Below are positions 47,116 to 59,345 of a DNA stretch of 64,000 nt, in pieces (position 1 is the stretch's first letter; every line of letters starts with the position of its first letter). Under the pieces are notes generated by a model. That model did no database searches, was not told where the DNA came from, and saw only the letters and a program-made list of their open reading frames with translations. Source of the stretch: Apodemus sylvaticus (lineage: Eukaryota > Chordata > Mammalia > Rodentia > Muridae); contig NC_067472.1 in assembly GCF_947179515.1 (NCBI RefSeq), positions 175,917,078-175,981,077 of the forward strand. Reading direction: 5' to 3'. The translations under genes and the position numbers were made by a program.

Positions 47116-48309
47116 TGTTTAATGTTAAAAGACAGCAAAAGGCCAAGGCCAAGTCCGAGGCCTGAATTACCCCACTTTCGAGAGCCGCTCCTTCATGGGC
47201 TCTCCGTGGTCTTCCTTTATCTTTTTTTTTTTTAAATTTAACTTTTAGCTCCATCCACATTGCCAAGAGGATGTTTTCTTTTTTTCTTTTTCTGATAAAA
47301 TGGAAGATCAGGAAGAAAGTAAATATGAAATAATTGTGAACTCCTGTCTCATAGGCTCATTACCACCATGTGGCTAGCAGCTGACCAGCTTGGGGTCGAC
47401 TCTGTTTACAGTGAAGAACTAAACAGAGTGGCGCTGGGGAGTGCCCGCCTTGAATGTAGAAGGCTTGCCTGCCAGGGCAAGCTGCCACTTTCTGGGAGGG
47501 ACGGCAAGGCCTGCAAGGCCAGAGTCTGGTCAGCTAGCTGGTGAGGTCCGTCTCTAAATGGACCCATCTCTAAAGGCATGCTTGGGAAAAGCGTCCGCGT
47601 AGGTATTTGTTTCTTTGTGTACCCTCTGGAGCTTGAAACTGGGGTCAGCGAGTGTCTTTTCTCCCTTGCTGTCTCTGAGTGCATCATCCTGTCGCTGGGC
47701 CCTCAGAGCTAAATGAGAAGGAAAGATGCTTTCCCCCTTTCTGTGTCCACCCTGATCCTCACTTGGTTCTGTGCACTGTGTGTAGGGGCTTCTCCTGGTT
47801 GACCATTTGCCTGTGAAATTTCTCATCAGAAGACAAGGAGGTAGGCTGTTCAGGTCAGACAGAAGCAGCTGGCCATGGCAGTGTCACCAGCGACTGGTAA
47901 CAGAAGGGACTTTTTAAAAACACAACTGACTCCATCTTCCTGGTGAACGGAGCAGAGAGGGAATCTTACTCATAAGCAGATACGGCCCCGGAGCCCAACA
48001 TTGACATAAGGGAAGGGAGGCCTTTCAGAGGCCTTTCTGGAAAAAAAGTACCTCATAATAAAGTGTATATTGTAGGGCTTTGCACAGTTCATATATAGTT
48101 GAAAATGCCTTTGGGATGAAAGAGTCTACTAGAACCAGAGATTGTCCTGGTTTTCTTAGTAGGTCAGTCTTATTGGATAGATGAATGGTTGATAATGTCT
48201 GTTTTTGTGTTATTAGTAGCTTGTTGAGCGGGTTCTATAGTTTTCTATTCTAAATTTTCTTTTCACCGCTGTTCTTGTGTAGTGTAGCATTAAAGGCACC
48301 ATAGACTTC

Positions 48310-48467
48310 TGGGATAAATATTTTTTATTTTAATTTTTAGTATCTTGAGAATTTAATAGGTGAGCACTATATTCATATCACATCTATTTTCTATTGTCCC
48401 TCTCTGACTCCTCCCACGTTCCCCAAACTTCCTCTCAAATTCACGACCTTGACTTTAATTATTATTG

Positions 48468-48525
<58 letters not shown>

Positions 48526-49000
48526 TTGCTCCTATATATGTATGTTTAGGGCTGACCACTTAGGATTGGATAAGCTATGGGGGTTCATCCTTGGAGGACT
48601 CTGACTGTCTCCTCCCTTAGCAACCATTAATTGCCTGTAGCTATTCATCTAAGGCTAAGGCTTTGTCAGATTCCCTCCAGCCACATTGGCATGTCAACTG
48701 GTATTGTCACTGTGCTGGTCTTATTTAGGAGACCACATTGTTGAGATGTCAAGGGTGCAGCTTCCCTGTCATAGATAGAAGACATCAGTCCACACCCTGG
48801 TCCTCTGCCTCCTACAATCTTTCCACCCCTCTCCTGAGATGCTTCTTAAGCCTTAGGTGTAAGGGTTGTGCTGTGACTGTACCAACTGAGGATGAGGACC
48901 CATAGTCAGCTGTTCCTTGCATTTTGACTGGTTGTGAATTCCCGTGGTGGTCTCTGTCTGCTGTCTAAAAAAGGTTCTTCAACGAGTGTGGGAGCTGCTG
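48310..49000 (-). mobile_element. Older L1 3' UTR fragment with (CA)n
   Basis: Reversed L1: 'gggctgaccacttaggattg', 'gataagctatgggggttcat' and 'ggagaccacattgttgagat'. A pure (CA)n at 48472-48523 has expanded inside it. Confidence 0.75.
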
Positions 49001-49915
49001 AGTGTCTGGGGCTAGTCCTTGGAGCTGCTGGGTAGATCTAAGGGATACTGGCAACAATTCGGCATCCCCTGACTCGTTTTATTTGCAGCTCTGGGGAGAG
49101 GAGGTGGTGATGTGCAGAGTGGGAACTGGCATCCGATGTCTTTGCTTTTTCTGCGTCATTTATATTCTGATGCTCTCATATATGGGTGATTACACTTTAA
49201 AGAGAAGAGACCTCACACTCCTCAGATGATCAGAAATTTCACATTACCAGAGTGATATAGCGGGAGCAGAGGAGTGGCACTGTCCGTACAGCGACAGGGT
49301 CCTGAGAAGAACACAAGCGATGATTTTCCAAGTGGGAACCTGGTTGGAAAGGACAGAAGTCACATGGCAACTGGTTAGAAATGCAAATTCTTATGCCTTT
49401 GCAGTCAGACCCGTGGGGCCTCTGGTGATCTGGCCTGTGTGTGAACTAGCCCCCCAGAGGTTTCTGATGCACACTCCAGGGTGAAGCTGGCTGCCTCAGG
49501 GTATATAAAAGAGGGTGGCTTTTTTTTTTTCAATTCACTACTTGATCGTAAGATATTGCAAAACATAGAGCTGACTGACGTCTTAAATATCTTATGCATG
49601 CGTGAACTCTGGGGAGTTCTGCTTTCTGTATTGCAAGAGGTCAGCTGTGGAGTGGCTGATCTGTGACTTCTGCATCCTGTCTCTTGTGGCATTAGGCATT
49701 TCTCTGTTCATACTGGGGAGGGGCATGGCTGTTGTTACTAGTGTCCAGCAAACACCCATGTTCCATAGAGCCCCCACAGTTACTTTGCAAGTGGTGGAGT
49801 TCATACCAGTGCAATGCTGGACAGAAGCTATCATTCCATGGTTGGGAGACACGGACAGGAAGGGTTAGTGGTGGAAATAGGAGGCTGTCCACCTTTGGCA
49901 TCTTGGCCATTTGCT
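49001..49915. other. Single-copy DNA
   Basis: No gene or clear repeat. Open frames on both strands at 49602-49868 are mutual shadows. Confidence 0.35.
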
Positions 49916-49916
49916 G

Positions 49917-50150
49917 TTTTTTTTGTTTTGTTTTGTTTTGTTTTGTTTTAATTTTAAAGCTGTTGTTATTATATTTGTATAGGTATTTTGTCTGCATGTA
50001 TATGCCTGCAATGCCTGTAGAGGCCAGAAGAGGGCATCAGATAGCCTGCAAACTGGAGTTATACATGGTTGTGAGCTATCATGTGGGTGCTGGGAATCAA
50101 ACCTGGGTCCTCAGCAAGAGCAGCCAGTGCTCTTAATTGATGGACCTCAT
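49917..50150 (-). mobile_element. B2/B3 SINE with (TTTTG)n tail
   Basis: The (TTTTG)n at 49917-49948 is the decayed tail, followed by the reversed body 'gtagaggccagaagagggca' and 'gtgggtgctgggaatcaaac' and the reversed head near 'aagagcagccagtgctctta'. 'ccagaagagggca' is a CTCF-like core of the kind known in B2/B3. Confidence 0.85.
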
Positions 50151-51975
50151 ACTTTTTGCAACTATAACTCTCTTGGCTATGACTGATACTTTTGGTGGTA
50201 AGTTTAAGATGGAATGGTAATAAAATTCATTGGCTATTCACTTCAGGCTATTGGGAATTTTTCTCTCAGCTGGGAAATGATAAGGAGAGGGGATAACTCT
50301 CCCGTTAGGAAGTTATGACTTGAGAATCAGCTATGGCTGCCATATTTAAATCTCTGGTGAGTGCATGAAGCTTCAACTGCAGAGGAGAAGTGGCCAGCTT
50401 AGGCAGTGGTGATACGCCCTTAGTACCTCTACGTTCAGACCTGTTCCAGGGATACTGAGACCCTCTGCACAGACTACAGGGTCCCTGGCTTGTCTCTTCT
50501 ACCTGTGTCTCAGGGATACCTGCCGAGGTCTTTGCAAGTGAGGCTTGAAATCTGTTAGGCAATTTTGGGTAATACATCGAGTTTAAGTTTTAAAAGTTAG
50601 GTATTGTAAGCCCTGTTAGAGAAACATAATTAGCATATCATAGCTATGACTTCACAGTTATTTCTCAAGGTGAGAGTAAGTCTTAAAAATGACTTGATTC
50701 AAAGTTAATTGATAGCGAAGTATTAAGTTCAGGTGGCCCAAGGACATAGGCGAGGAACCGAGGTGTGGGAACACTGCTCAGGTCCCCTCTTTGCAGCACA
50801 TCTCCCCGGCAGATAAGGGGAAGCCACACTGGAGTGAATGCTTTTTGATGGAGTCCCACCCACCCTTGGAGGCTCACACTGCTCATGGACACAATTCTGC
50901 ATCTTTTTGGCAAAGCAATTACTGGCACCGTGGGAGGCCCACAGGTTCAAAGCTAGTAAAGAAAACTCTAGTTCACCCTTTTCTGAAACGTCGCTTGGTT
51001 TAGGTGGTGCTGGTGGGGTTTCACAAAGGAAGAACAGCACCAGCCCGGGGAACAATAGATAAGTTCTTTTCCTTGCCTAAGAGACCCAAAGTGGGAGGAC
51101 CAGACCTCAGCATCCTCTCCTCTCCTGTCCACAGCCTGTTGGGATGCAGGTCCTTGGAAACAGGGAAGGGGTTGTCACTGAGTAGTCCCACCAAGATTCT
51201 CCGTGGCATCAACGTGACAGAAGCCCTTCTGCTAAGTGGCATTGGACTGACATGCATTCAATGCATATGTGGTCCCCTAGGCCACGAGGAGTGCGGTCTG
51301 CAGTACCTGCCTGCAGGCTGTGCTTAGATTTCTTGCTTTGAGGCTGTGGCTTGAGAGGACTTGGGAAACCCTGTGCTTCTGAGCTACTTTGTGGGTTCAC
51401 TGGAGAGAGAGCTGGACAGTGACACCTTGCTCAGGAAGCAATTTGTCCAGGACCTGGGTGTGTCTTTCAGGACCTGTGAGGGACCCTCCCCCTGTTTTCT
51501 GAGCTCGTTGGATGCTCAGTGCTCAGAGAAATGTGTGGTTGGCACCTAATGGGGGAGCAATAGTGTGTCTTTCCTACAGTGATAGGGACTTCACCCACAG
51601 AAGGGATGGATGTTCTAACTCTGCCGTGCTTAAGCTCAACCAATCCCTCTGTCCAGGCAGCTAGCCGGGTTTGTTTAGTTCCATCTCTGGAACTTTCCAA
51701 GGATGACTGTAAGGAGGATGAGATGTGTTTTAAGGTTCCTATAAACCTGAGCCTCTCCACTCCCTGCAAATAGAGGGATAACACAAACTCTTGTGGAAAG
51801 GACCTATCAGAGTCAGGTAGGTAGACTGGGAGCCCATTTGATCAGTGTGGGCACTTAGGAAGAGGCAAATTTGGAGATGGCTTCTGCATGGCAGAGGACC
51901 CTGCAAGGGAAGGCATCCCAGGGACATTAGATAAGGCAGGACACTGGGGATGACCCCGAAAAGATGACCCAAGTT
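50150..51975. other. Single-copy DNA
   Basis: No gene recognised. Several 60-108-codon frames overlap on opposite strands, which argues against coding. Confidence 0.35.
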
Positions 51976-51978
51976 TTC

Positions 51979-52032
51979 ACACAGTGTTTGACACATAATA
52001 TGTGCTCAATAAATATCAGTTATTTAACTGAA
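51979..52032 (+). mobile_element. MIR 3'-end fragment
   Basis: 'gtttgacacataatatgtgc' and 'tcaataaatatcagttattt' follow the 3' end of MIR. A second weak MIR-like piece ('accctcacctgtagaatgaa') lies at about 52135-52200. Confidence 0.6.
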
Positions 52033-52375
52033 TGGGATCATAGCCTTGGTCTATCTGTGGATATGAGAGCCAGTCTAGTTATCTTGGAAAGAGCATACAG
52101 TGTTTGACTTGCCCCAGAGTTTAGAACCCTGGGGCCACTGGTGATCTGACCCTCAGTACCCTCACCTGTAGAATGAATGCTGGTACCTATTAGAAGTGAA
52201 GTTTCAGAGTGTTCCTGGGATGTCAGGATAGAAAGGTGGCAAAGACCATGAAGGAGGACACCTCGCTCTAGCTTGCAGCCCTCACCTCTGGAGGGCAAGC
52301 TCTTTCCTGACCCACTCCGCAGTTCAGCCCCATGTCAAGAAAACTTGTGCTTGTCAAGGTTTCAGCTGCTCCTGT

Positions 52376-52553
52376 TATGTGTGTCTCTCTGTGTGTGTCT
52401 CTGTGTATGTCTCTGTGGTCTCTGTGTGTGCAGTGTGTGTGTGTGTGTGTGCACTTGCTTCTTCTGCTGTGTATGGATTACAATTAGACTTCATTTCCCT
52501 TTGTTGTCTGTCTCCTTCCACCTGGCTTCCTTCTGAAGAAACTCCTAGGCTTC

Positions 52554-52590
<37 letters not shown>

Positions 52591-52696
52591 TCTGAGGCAT
52601 GCACACAAAGGCACATACACAAAGTCACACAGAGAAAAAGAGACAGAGAGACAAAGAGAGACAGAGACAGAGAGACAGACAGAGACAGAGAGACAG

Positions 52697-52741
<45 letters not shown>
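52376..52741. repeat. (TG)n, (CA)n and (GACA/GA)n microsatellite cluster
   Basis: TG-rich at 52376-52452, CA at 52555-52588, then AGACAGAG-type changing to pure GA at 52635-52741. Confidence 0.95.
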
Positions 52742-52744
<3 letters not shown>

Positions 52745-52849
52745 ACTACTTTGGGCTAGATCAAAAAACTTTATAAGAAAAAATAAGATCTAGCAACTCA
52801 GCCCTACAGGAAAGAAACTCCCAGTCCTAGTTCTAAGTTTGGCAGCCTG

Positions 52850-53060
52850 GTGAACTTGAAAGGTTAGCTATGAATAAGCATAATCAGATCTTTCTTTTTG
52901 TCCATATTTAATTCAAATGCGACAGCTCCTTGTTGACTTCTAATACGGAAAGGCCACCCACCATGGTGGCCCTCCCAGCCAAGGAAGCCGGGCTGGCGAA
53001 AGCTTTCTTAAACGGTGCTAATCAGCCCAGAGAGGCCTGCCCCCTATCCCCATCAGTATT
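52850..53060. promoter_or_regulatory. Candidate unique block
   Basis: Repeat-free with CpGs retained ('attcaaatgcgacagctcct', 'ttaaacggtgctaatcag'), wedged between microsatellites. Weak call. Confidence 0.2.
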
Positions 53061-53242
53061 CTGAATTCAGATGTGCTGATAACCCGAAATTGAATGTGTC
53101 AGGATGCAGACCTGTGAAGGAAGGGGGGGGGGACTCTAGCCTAGAGGAGCTGGAGACTAGGAGACAATGCCTGGGGCGGGGGTGGGGTGGGAGTAGCAGG
53201 GGACTGCATGCTTCCTGGCCCTAGCATCCCCCTCTTAAACTG

Positions 53243-53278
53243 GTGTGTGTGTGTGTGTGTGTGTGTGTGCATGCGCAC

Positions 53279-53335
<57 letters not shown>

Positions 53336-53355
53336 TCAGACAGACAGACAGAGAG
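53243..53355. repeat. Compound (TG)n-(GA)n microsatellite
   Basis: TG, then 'gcatgcgcacgc', then GA and GACA to 53355. AT-rich unique sequence ('ttcgcaattaatttttcttt') follows at 53400-53530. Confidence 0.95.
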
Positions 53356-53835
53356 AGGTTATGTACAGGGCCAGGGACAAAATGGAAGCGTTCGAGTTTT
53401 GAAATATTTATTGGGTTAATTTAGATCTTGTGTATGTTAAAGGAATCAACAGATATTTTGGCTGCTAAGGGGTGAATGGATAATTCGCAATTAATTTTTC
53501 TTTTCTTAAGCCATGGCTATTTTAAAACCTTTCTCCCACTCTCTCATATAAGAGACAGACAGACACCCACACCCACCCCAGTCTGTTGAGCACGTCTCAC
53601 AGGGAAGTTTAACAAAAGAGTCGCTATTGTCACTGTCCCAGCCGGCAGCAGTGCAGCTGAGGGTCAGTTGCTATTTCTATTTTAAACCTTGATTTTTGCA
53701 AAGTTTGTCTTTTGACTGTTCTCATTCTAATCAGGCTTAGCTGGGGGATCTGCTCCAAGCTCCACGCCAGACTGTGAGGACAGAGGACAACGAACTGAGG
53801 GGAGCAGTTAAACAAAAAGTTCTGCACTGTCAATA

Positions 53836-53837
<2 letters not shown>

Positions 53838-53923
<86 letters not shown>
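53838..53923. repeat. Compound (TG)n-(GA)n microsatellite
   Basis: TG to about 53878, 'tatgtatg', then GA to 53923. Same architecture as the tract about 600 bp to the left. Confidence 0.95.
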
Positions 53924-53926
<3 letters not shown>

Positions 53927-53967
53927 AAAAAGAGAAAGAGACAGAGAAACAGAAAGGGGGAGAAAGA

Positions 53968-54160
53968 AGGCCAGGATTGTGACACAGGCCTGTGATCTCA
54001 GCACTCAGGAGGTTGAGGCAGGAGGATCAGGAGACTTAGGCTAACAGGGATGGGCTTCACAGGGCTTCATAGAGAGTCCCAGGCTGACCTGGGCTATGTG
54101 TTAAGATGCCTCAGAAGTCCAAGGCTGAGTATGCAGCTCAGTGGTAAGGTACCATTTAGC
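53968..54160 (+). mobile_element. B1 SINE followed by ID-like fragment
   Basis: B1 at 53968-54115 ('gtgatctcagcactcaggag', 'ggttgaggcaggaggatcag', 'cccaggctgacctgggctat'), then an ID-like head 'gagtatgcagctcagtggta' at 54124-54160. The B1-then-ID order is the reverse of the usual B4 (ID-B1) fusion. Confidence 0.75.
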
Positions 54161-55390
54161 ACGGAAAGTCTTTCTTGTGATAGTATTTCCACTTGCCTGT
54201 GTATCCTTGGCTTCTTCAGGACACTGCTTCTCCGGGGTGGCTTCTGTGCCCAGACCTGCATATGTCCGCTGGGGACACGGTGACGGCATCTCTAACCTCA
54301 TGAGGTGTTCCACCCTTCAGTATGGCCCCAACATGCCCCGATGCTGATCCTCAGGAGTCCCTGCTGCCTGCTTTTCAACTTGGCGCGTTGACGTCTTGAT
54401 CAGCTCCAGTGCCATCTTGCCCGTGCAGCCCCACCTCCTGCAGGCCAGGACGCTTTCCTCCTTTCCTCTGCCTGCTCCGTAGAGCATCTGTCATTCTGTC
54501 TTGCTTTAGAAACATCTGCACAATCTCGTCCCTCCTGCAGTGACAAGCTTCATGGGGGTTGGGCACAGAGCTGGGTAGGTGCTTGGAGAGGGGGGTAGCT
54601 GGTGACACAGGAGGAGGTGGGATTGCTTAAAATTGCCTCCCTTCAGGATTCCTGAGACCAGTAGTTAAGGCTCACCATATGCAGAGAAAGGAGCCGTGGG
54701 AAAGGAGGTAGCATTGGCAACATGGTCAAGAAATCCAGGAAGCCTTCTTTTCTTTTTCAACTTGTCTTGCCTGGAATCACCCTGCCACCTCCCATCTGCA
54801 AAGGGATGCAAGGATGGCCTGTCACTCTGGTTGATGGCCTTTTCTGCAGAGCTCACAGGGGTCACTCTGTCAATGGGTAGGGACAAGGTTCCAGTGTGTA
54901 GATCCTCATCTCCATCCCCAAAGACCAGGAATTGCCGCCAGAGAGGTGGCACCGTGTGTCTGCTGTCCAAGAATTCTTCCTGTGGTTTGGACCCAGCCAT
55001 GGCTTCCCCAAGGGAACGGTTGGCATGTGTTTAATTATTCATTGGTATTTCTCGTCTGTATCTCTCTGCTCTTTGATTGTTTTGTCTTTGCCTAAAAAAT
55101 ATTTATTTGAAATTCTGTGATCAAAGACTGAAAAACAAAATAGAGCAGGATATTAAAATGAAAAAAATTTAAGGAGGTTGGAATGTCAAGATCATTTTTA
55201 TTAGAAAAGTTTACAAGTTGAAGCCTCGAATTATTTACGTAAACGTCATATTTCGAGCACAAGGCTCCCAGCTGCGTTCTGGTGAGTGATACTGGCTGGT
55301 ATATCCTGGATTTAAAACACCACTACTTAAGGCAGAAAAAAAAAAAACCCCAGCCATTTTAATTAAAATTAATGGATTTTTTCCTTGATC
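54161..55390. other. Single-copy DNA with an isolated 111-codon frame
   Basis: No known exon. The minus-strand frame 54665-55000 starts in a strong Kozak context but resembles no family I know. AT-rich sequence with retained CpGs ('tatttacgtaaacgtcatat') lies at about 55230-55260. Confidence 0.3.
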
Positions 55391-55398
55391 ATATTTTA

Positions 55399-55473
55399 AC
55401 ACACACACATACGCACACACTCACGCTCACACAGACTCACATACACACACACACACACACACCACACTCACAC
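55399..55473. repeat. Imperfect (CA)n microsatellite
   Basis: CA repeats with TACGCA, CTCACG and CACCACAC interruptions. Confidence 0.9.
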
Positions 55474-55489
55474 ACACTCACATCTGTGT

Positions 55490-55930
55490 TCAGAATTGAT
55501 AAAGAAAGTCCTCTGGTTAAATAATCCACTTTTGTCTGGCAGCGGAATCGGCTATAGAGGTGCAAATGTGCAGAAAGCTATTTGGAAATGCATCCGAGTA
55601 GTTGTCAGGTTTTATTATGCAGGAAGGTGTCATGTTTGTTACGAAGCTGAGTGCAGATGGCAGAGTGGAAGAAATGGATCACTAATTTTAACAATGATTA
55701 ATGAACAGAGATAGAAAATGAATTACATTGGACTATCGGAGGCAAGAAATATTTTTGTGAAAATTTTTGAGTCATCTGCCGTGCTGTTCTCTGCAAATTA
55801 TTTTCAGAAATTCTATATGTTGTCAACAGTTGACTGCATTTTCCATTACTGTCTATTTCTGTTCTTAAGTACTTTTGTGTTATTAGAGATACATAATTTC
55901 AAAATACCAATACATTCCTGATTACTTAGA
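55490..55930. promoter_or_regulatory. Candidate conserved non-coding element
   Basis: About 440 bp, repeat-free: 'gcggaatcggctatagaggt', 'gaaatgcatccgagtagttg', 'ttaacaatgattaatgaaca' and 'tcaacagttgactgcatttt'. CpGs are kept in AT-rich sequence and homeodomain/SOX-type cores are frequent. Confidence 0.45.
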
Positions 55931-56399
55931 GAAAATATATGTAGCAGTGTGACTGTGCCATAGACGCGAGCCATAAAAGTCCTGTTTTATAATAATCTTT
56001 CATTCTTCCTCATTTTATCACTACATTAGGGATGTTTGATAAAAAGGGAAAGGGGGGGCTGGGGGCACCAGCACATGCAGAATAAAGGAGGAACAGAAGC
56101 ACAGGTAGCAATACAAATGGGGTCCAAAGTCTTCATTGTGGTCCTCAGCTCCCACCAACCCTGCCTCTCTTTGTCCCCACCTCCTCTGCCTATCATCCTG
56201 GGAGGCACAGTAGGCCCCGTGTTCTGGCGCTGGCCCCCTGTACCTAATGACCCATTTTCTCTTGGCTTCTGCAGGTGAATTTAGCCATCTCGTGTAGACG
56301 CAGGAAGGTACCACCAGGCTTGAAGTTGCTAAGCAGTGTTTCCCTTGGATAGACTTGAATCCAATTTCTTGGCTCCAGTGGCCCAGGTCTTCTTATGGG

Positions 56400-56515
56400 C
56401 TCTCATGAGATAGCCTCTAACTCTGTATCCTGAACTTTGAATTCACCATGTAGATCTTGTGATCTTCCTATATCAGCCTACTGAGTGGTGGCATTAGAGG
56501 TGTGTACCACCTCTA
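56400..56515 (-). mobile_element. B1 SINE fragment
   Basis: 'tcaccatgtagatcttgtga', 'tcagcctactgagtggtggc' and 'attagaggtgtgtaccacc' follow reversed B1. Confidence 0.7.
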
Positions 56516-56519
56516 ATGT

Positions 56520-57860
56520 CTTCTTCTTTTCCAGCATTATCAGTAATTGTGATTTGTGTGTGTATGGATGCAAATGCATTCTGCTTATTTGGATATGATA
56601 ACCATTTTGACAGAAGATATAGCTCTGTGATTCCTTAGGGGAAATAAGCAGTTACATTTTTTCTTTTCTTCCTCCCACCCTTCTTCCCCACGTCTACCCA
56701 CTTTTGCTATCGCCCTCTTCTCTTTTCCATCCACTCTCTGTTCCCCCTACCCTCACGAAGATATTATCCATCTTAACTATATTGGCTTCAAGTCTTCCTA
56801 ATTTCCCAAGATCCTTTGCAAATGAGAACTGGTCAACTGGTAGTTAGCACTTCATGATCTGTCTCAGTCACAGCTCAGGCTGTCGACCTTAGCCTGTTCG
56901 CACCCACACTATTTAATAAATGGCTTAGCTGTTCACTGTGGAATTGTATGTATAGAATGGTATAGCTCTGCTGTAGCTTTGACAGCCCCAGTCTTTCCCT
57001 AGAGGGATTTTCCAAGGTCAAGAGGACAGGGAGCTGTTGACCCTCCCAGGAGGCTGGCTGCCCTGGATCTGGCTTTCGCACAAGGCAAAGCTGCCTCCAG
57101 GGAGCTGCCTGGTGTTGGAACAAACCCGGACACTCAGTAACTACTTCCTTCTCCTGCAATCGAGAATTCCTCGTTCCCAACTTGACTGTTTTATTTATGC
57201 TCTTGACCTGTAAAAACAAGCAGGCTGTTTAAAAAGCAAAAAAGTACTTCCCATGATTAGAGTACTTGGTGGAGATAAATTGCAGATGAAGAGGACATTC
57301 CTCACCGCTCCAGTAACAAGTGTCAGGGAGGTTTGCTTCTTGAGAAAGGAGTGCCTCTTCCTGAGTCAGGGCTCCCATAGCTCAACTGGCCTTGGGGTCC
57401 CAAGCAAGGGTTGGTCTATCTCCCCTCTCTACTTTATATATATATATTGCTCCTGGGTGCTGGAGTGAGCCTAGTGGACACATAAGACACATTTGCAAAT
57501 GTTTCTCAGCCAAATAGTGTGCATCTAATTATGATCCTGATGGGAAAACATCTAGGAAAGAAGGAGGGACAGGACTCCACCTCAAGTTACTAGAAGATGC
57601 TAAACAGCAGGAAGTAGGTGGCCTTTTCTCAGAGGGGTGGAGGGATGCTCCTGGGAGGCAATTTAGAAAGTGACTTTAGGCAACTGTGGCTTTTGAGTCT
57701 CTCTTTTGGCAAGTCCATTGAATCCCAGTGGTCCCCTGGATTTCCCTGCAGCTCAGCCTCCTGAAGGTAAGCACTGAGCTTAGGGCTTTAAGAAGTGGGT
57801 GTCCAAATGGGGCCTCTGAAGGGTGGGACTTGTGAAAGGTCCCAAGTAGGCATGATTGGT
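56520..57860. other. Single-copy DNA
   Basis: No gene recognised; a pyrimidine-rich patch lies at 56660-56750. The minus-strand 114-codon frame at 56875-57219 has no recognisable domain. Confidence 0.35.

Positions 57861-57863
<3 letters not shown>

Positions 57864-57932
<69 letters not shown>
57864..57932. repeat. (GA)n microsatellite
   Basis: About 34 GA units. Confidence 0.97.
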
Positions 57933-57933
<1 letters not shown>

Positions 57934-58799
57934 ATTTGACCCTGTACAGAGCCATCAGGGACATCTAAAGAGATGTAATTCCTGCCTCTCTGGTTCATGG
58001 GTAGTGGGGGCTGCTCCTGAGGCTGCAGATCTGTAAATCACTTGAGAAAATCTGAATTTTAGATATCTGACTCTGAACAAATAAGTTGTTGTTAGGGATT
58101 CATTGTTTCATCAAAAGTGAGCATCTTCTGGCTAGTTAATCAAGGCGTGGGAGTATCTCTGTGTATCTGGCTTGTGACATTCTTGGGTCCCCTGATTCTG
58201 AGTGTCCATCTGAAGATGCCACAGGCTGAGGTCAGCGAGTCAGCATTCAGCATCACCACGCACGGACGTGGCTCATACCCACGTTCGTGGCAGACCAAGA
58301 GTGGGAGGTGATTTTATTTTTAGTAGGCTCTGGCTTTCAGAGGACACTATTTCCATAGTTGTTCATTTTTAATTTTCCTGCTTTGGTTGGGATCACCTCT
58401 GGACTAATAATTTGAAGAGTAACATGTCTTTATGTAGAAACTCATTTTTTAAAAAAAAGAATATCATGTCCAAGCCAGTACGAAGGGATTCATCTCTCTC
58501 TCCTCATTTGATCAGTCATTGGCACCTCCAAGGGCTGTGCATTAAGTTGGGGCCATCAATGCATGTAAATACGAGAGCCACCTGCCTTGATTCTTCAGGG
58601 ATTTGAGTCTACAGACATTTCCTGTGTGTCCCATCTTAGTCCACCAACCCCAGAATGTAGCTAAAACAGAGTTGGCAATGATAATGCTATGACTTATAGC
58701 ATGAGCTGGGGAAAATTCAAGATGTCTGTCATCCCTTACCTGAGGTAAATAACTGATTGACCTTTCTGGAGCTCTGATACTCTACTAATCAGAACCTGA

Positions 58800-59345
58800 A
58801 ATCTGTATAACAACACTTCATTTACTTGATAGACAAAAGAACAATTGCAGTTGAAGTAATGTGATTTCTAAATAGACACTGCCTGTCAAAAATAAATGCA
58901 TTAGAACTAAAATGTAGCTCAAGGAGACAATTAGCAAACAGAGGTGACACCGTAAACAGGTGCAGCCATTATTCCCAAAGCTTGTGGCAATATATTCGCG
59001 TCTTTTAGAGTGATGGAGGATCATGTGACGGTTTGGTGAATTATCTATCGGTATCATCTGACTGATGAAGCCCGCTGCTGTAGCAGAGCATTTAAAAACG
59101 CATCTCACAAATTACATGGTAGCCGGGAAAAATGCAGCTTTTTTTTTTTTTAAAGAACAATGCTTTGCAAAAGCTATGTGTTAGCATGCGTAATTTTTTT
59201 CTTTGAAAGGATGGAGACCGTTTTATTATGCCAGGGTATACAGTCGGCTAAGGTTGTGCAAATTCATTACAGTGTTTGTGAATGTATAAAACATTTCCAT
59301 TCTAGTTTTAGTGACATTGGATTTTTTTTTTTTTATAATATGCTG
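58800..59345. promoter_or_regulatory. Candidate conserved non-coding element
   Basis: Repeat-free: 'agaacaattgcagttgaagt', 'ggcaatatattcgcgtcttt', 'gaattatctatcggtatcat' and 'tttaaaaacgcatctcacaa'. Dense SOX- and homeodomain-type cores and retained CpGs. One of the strongest blocks by appearance. Confidence 0.45.
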
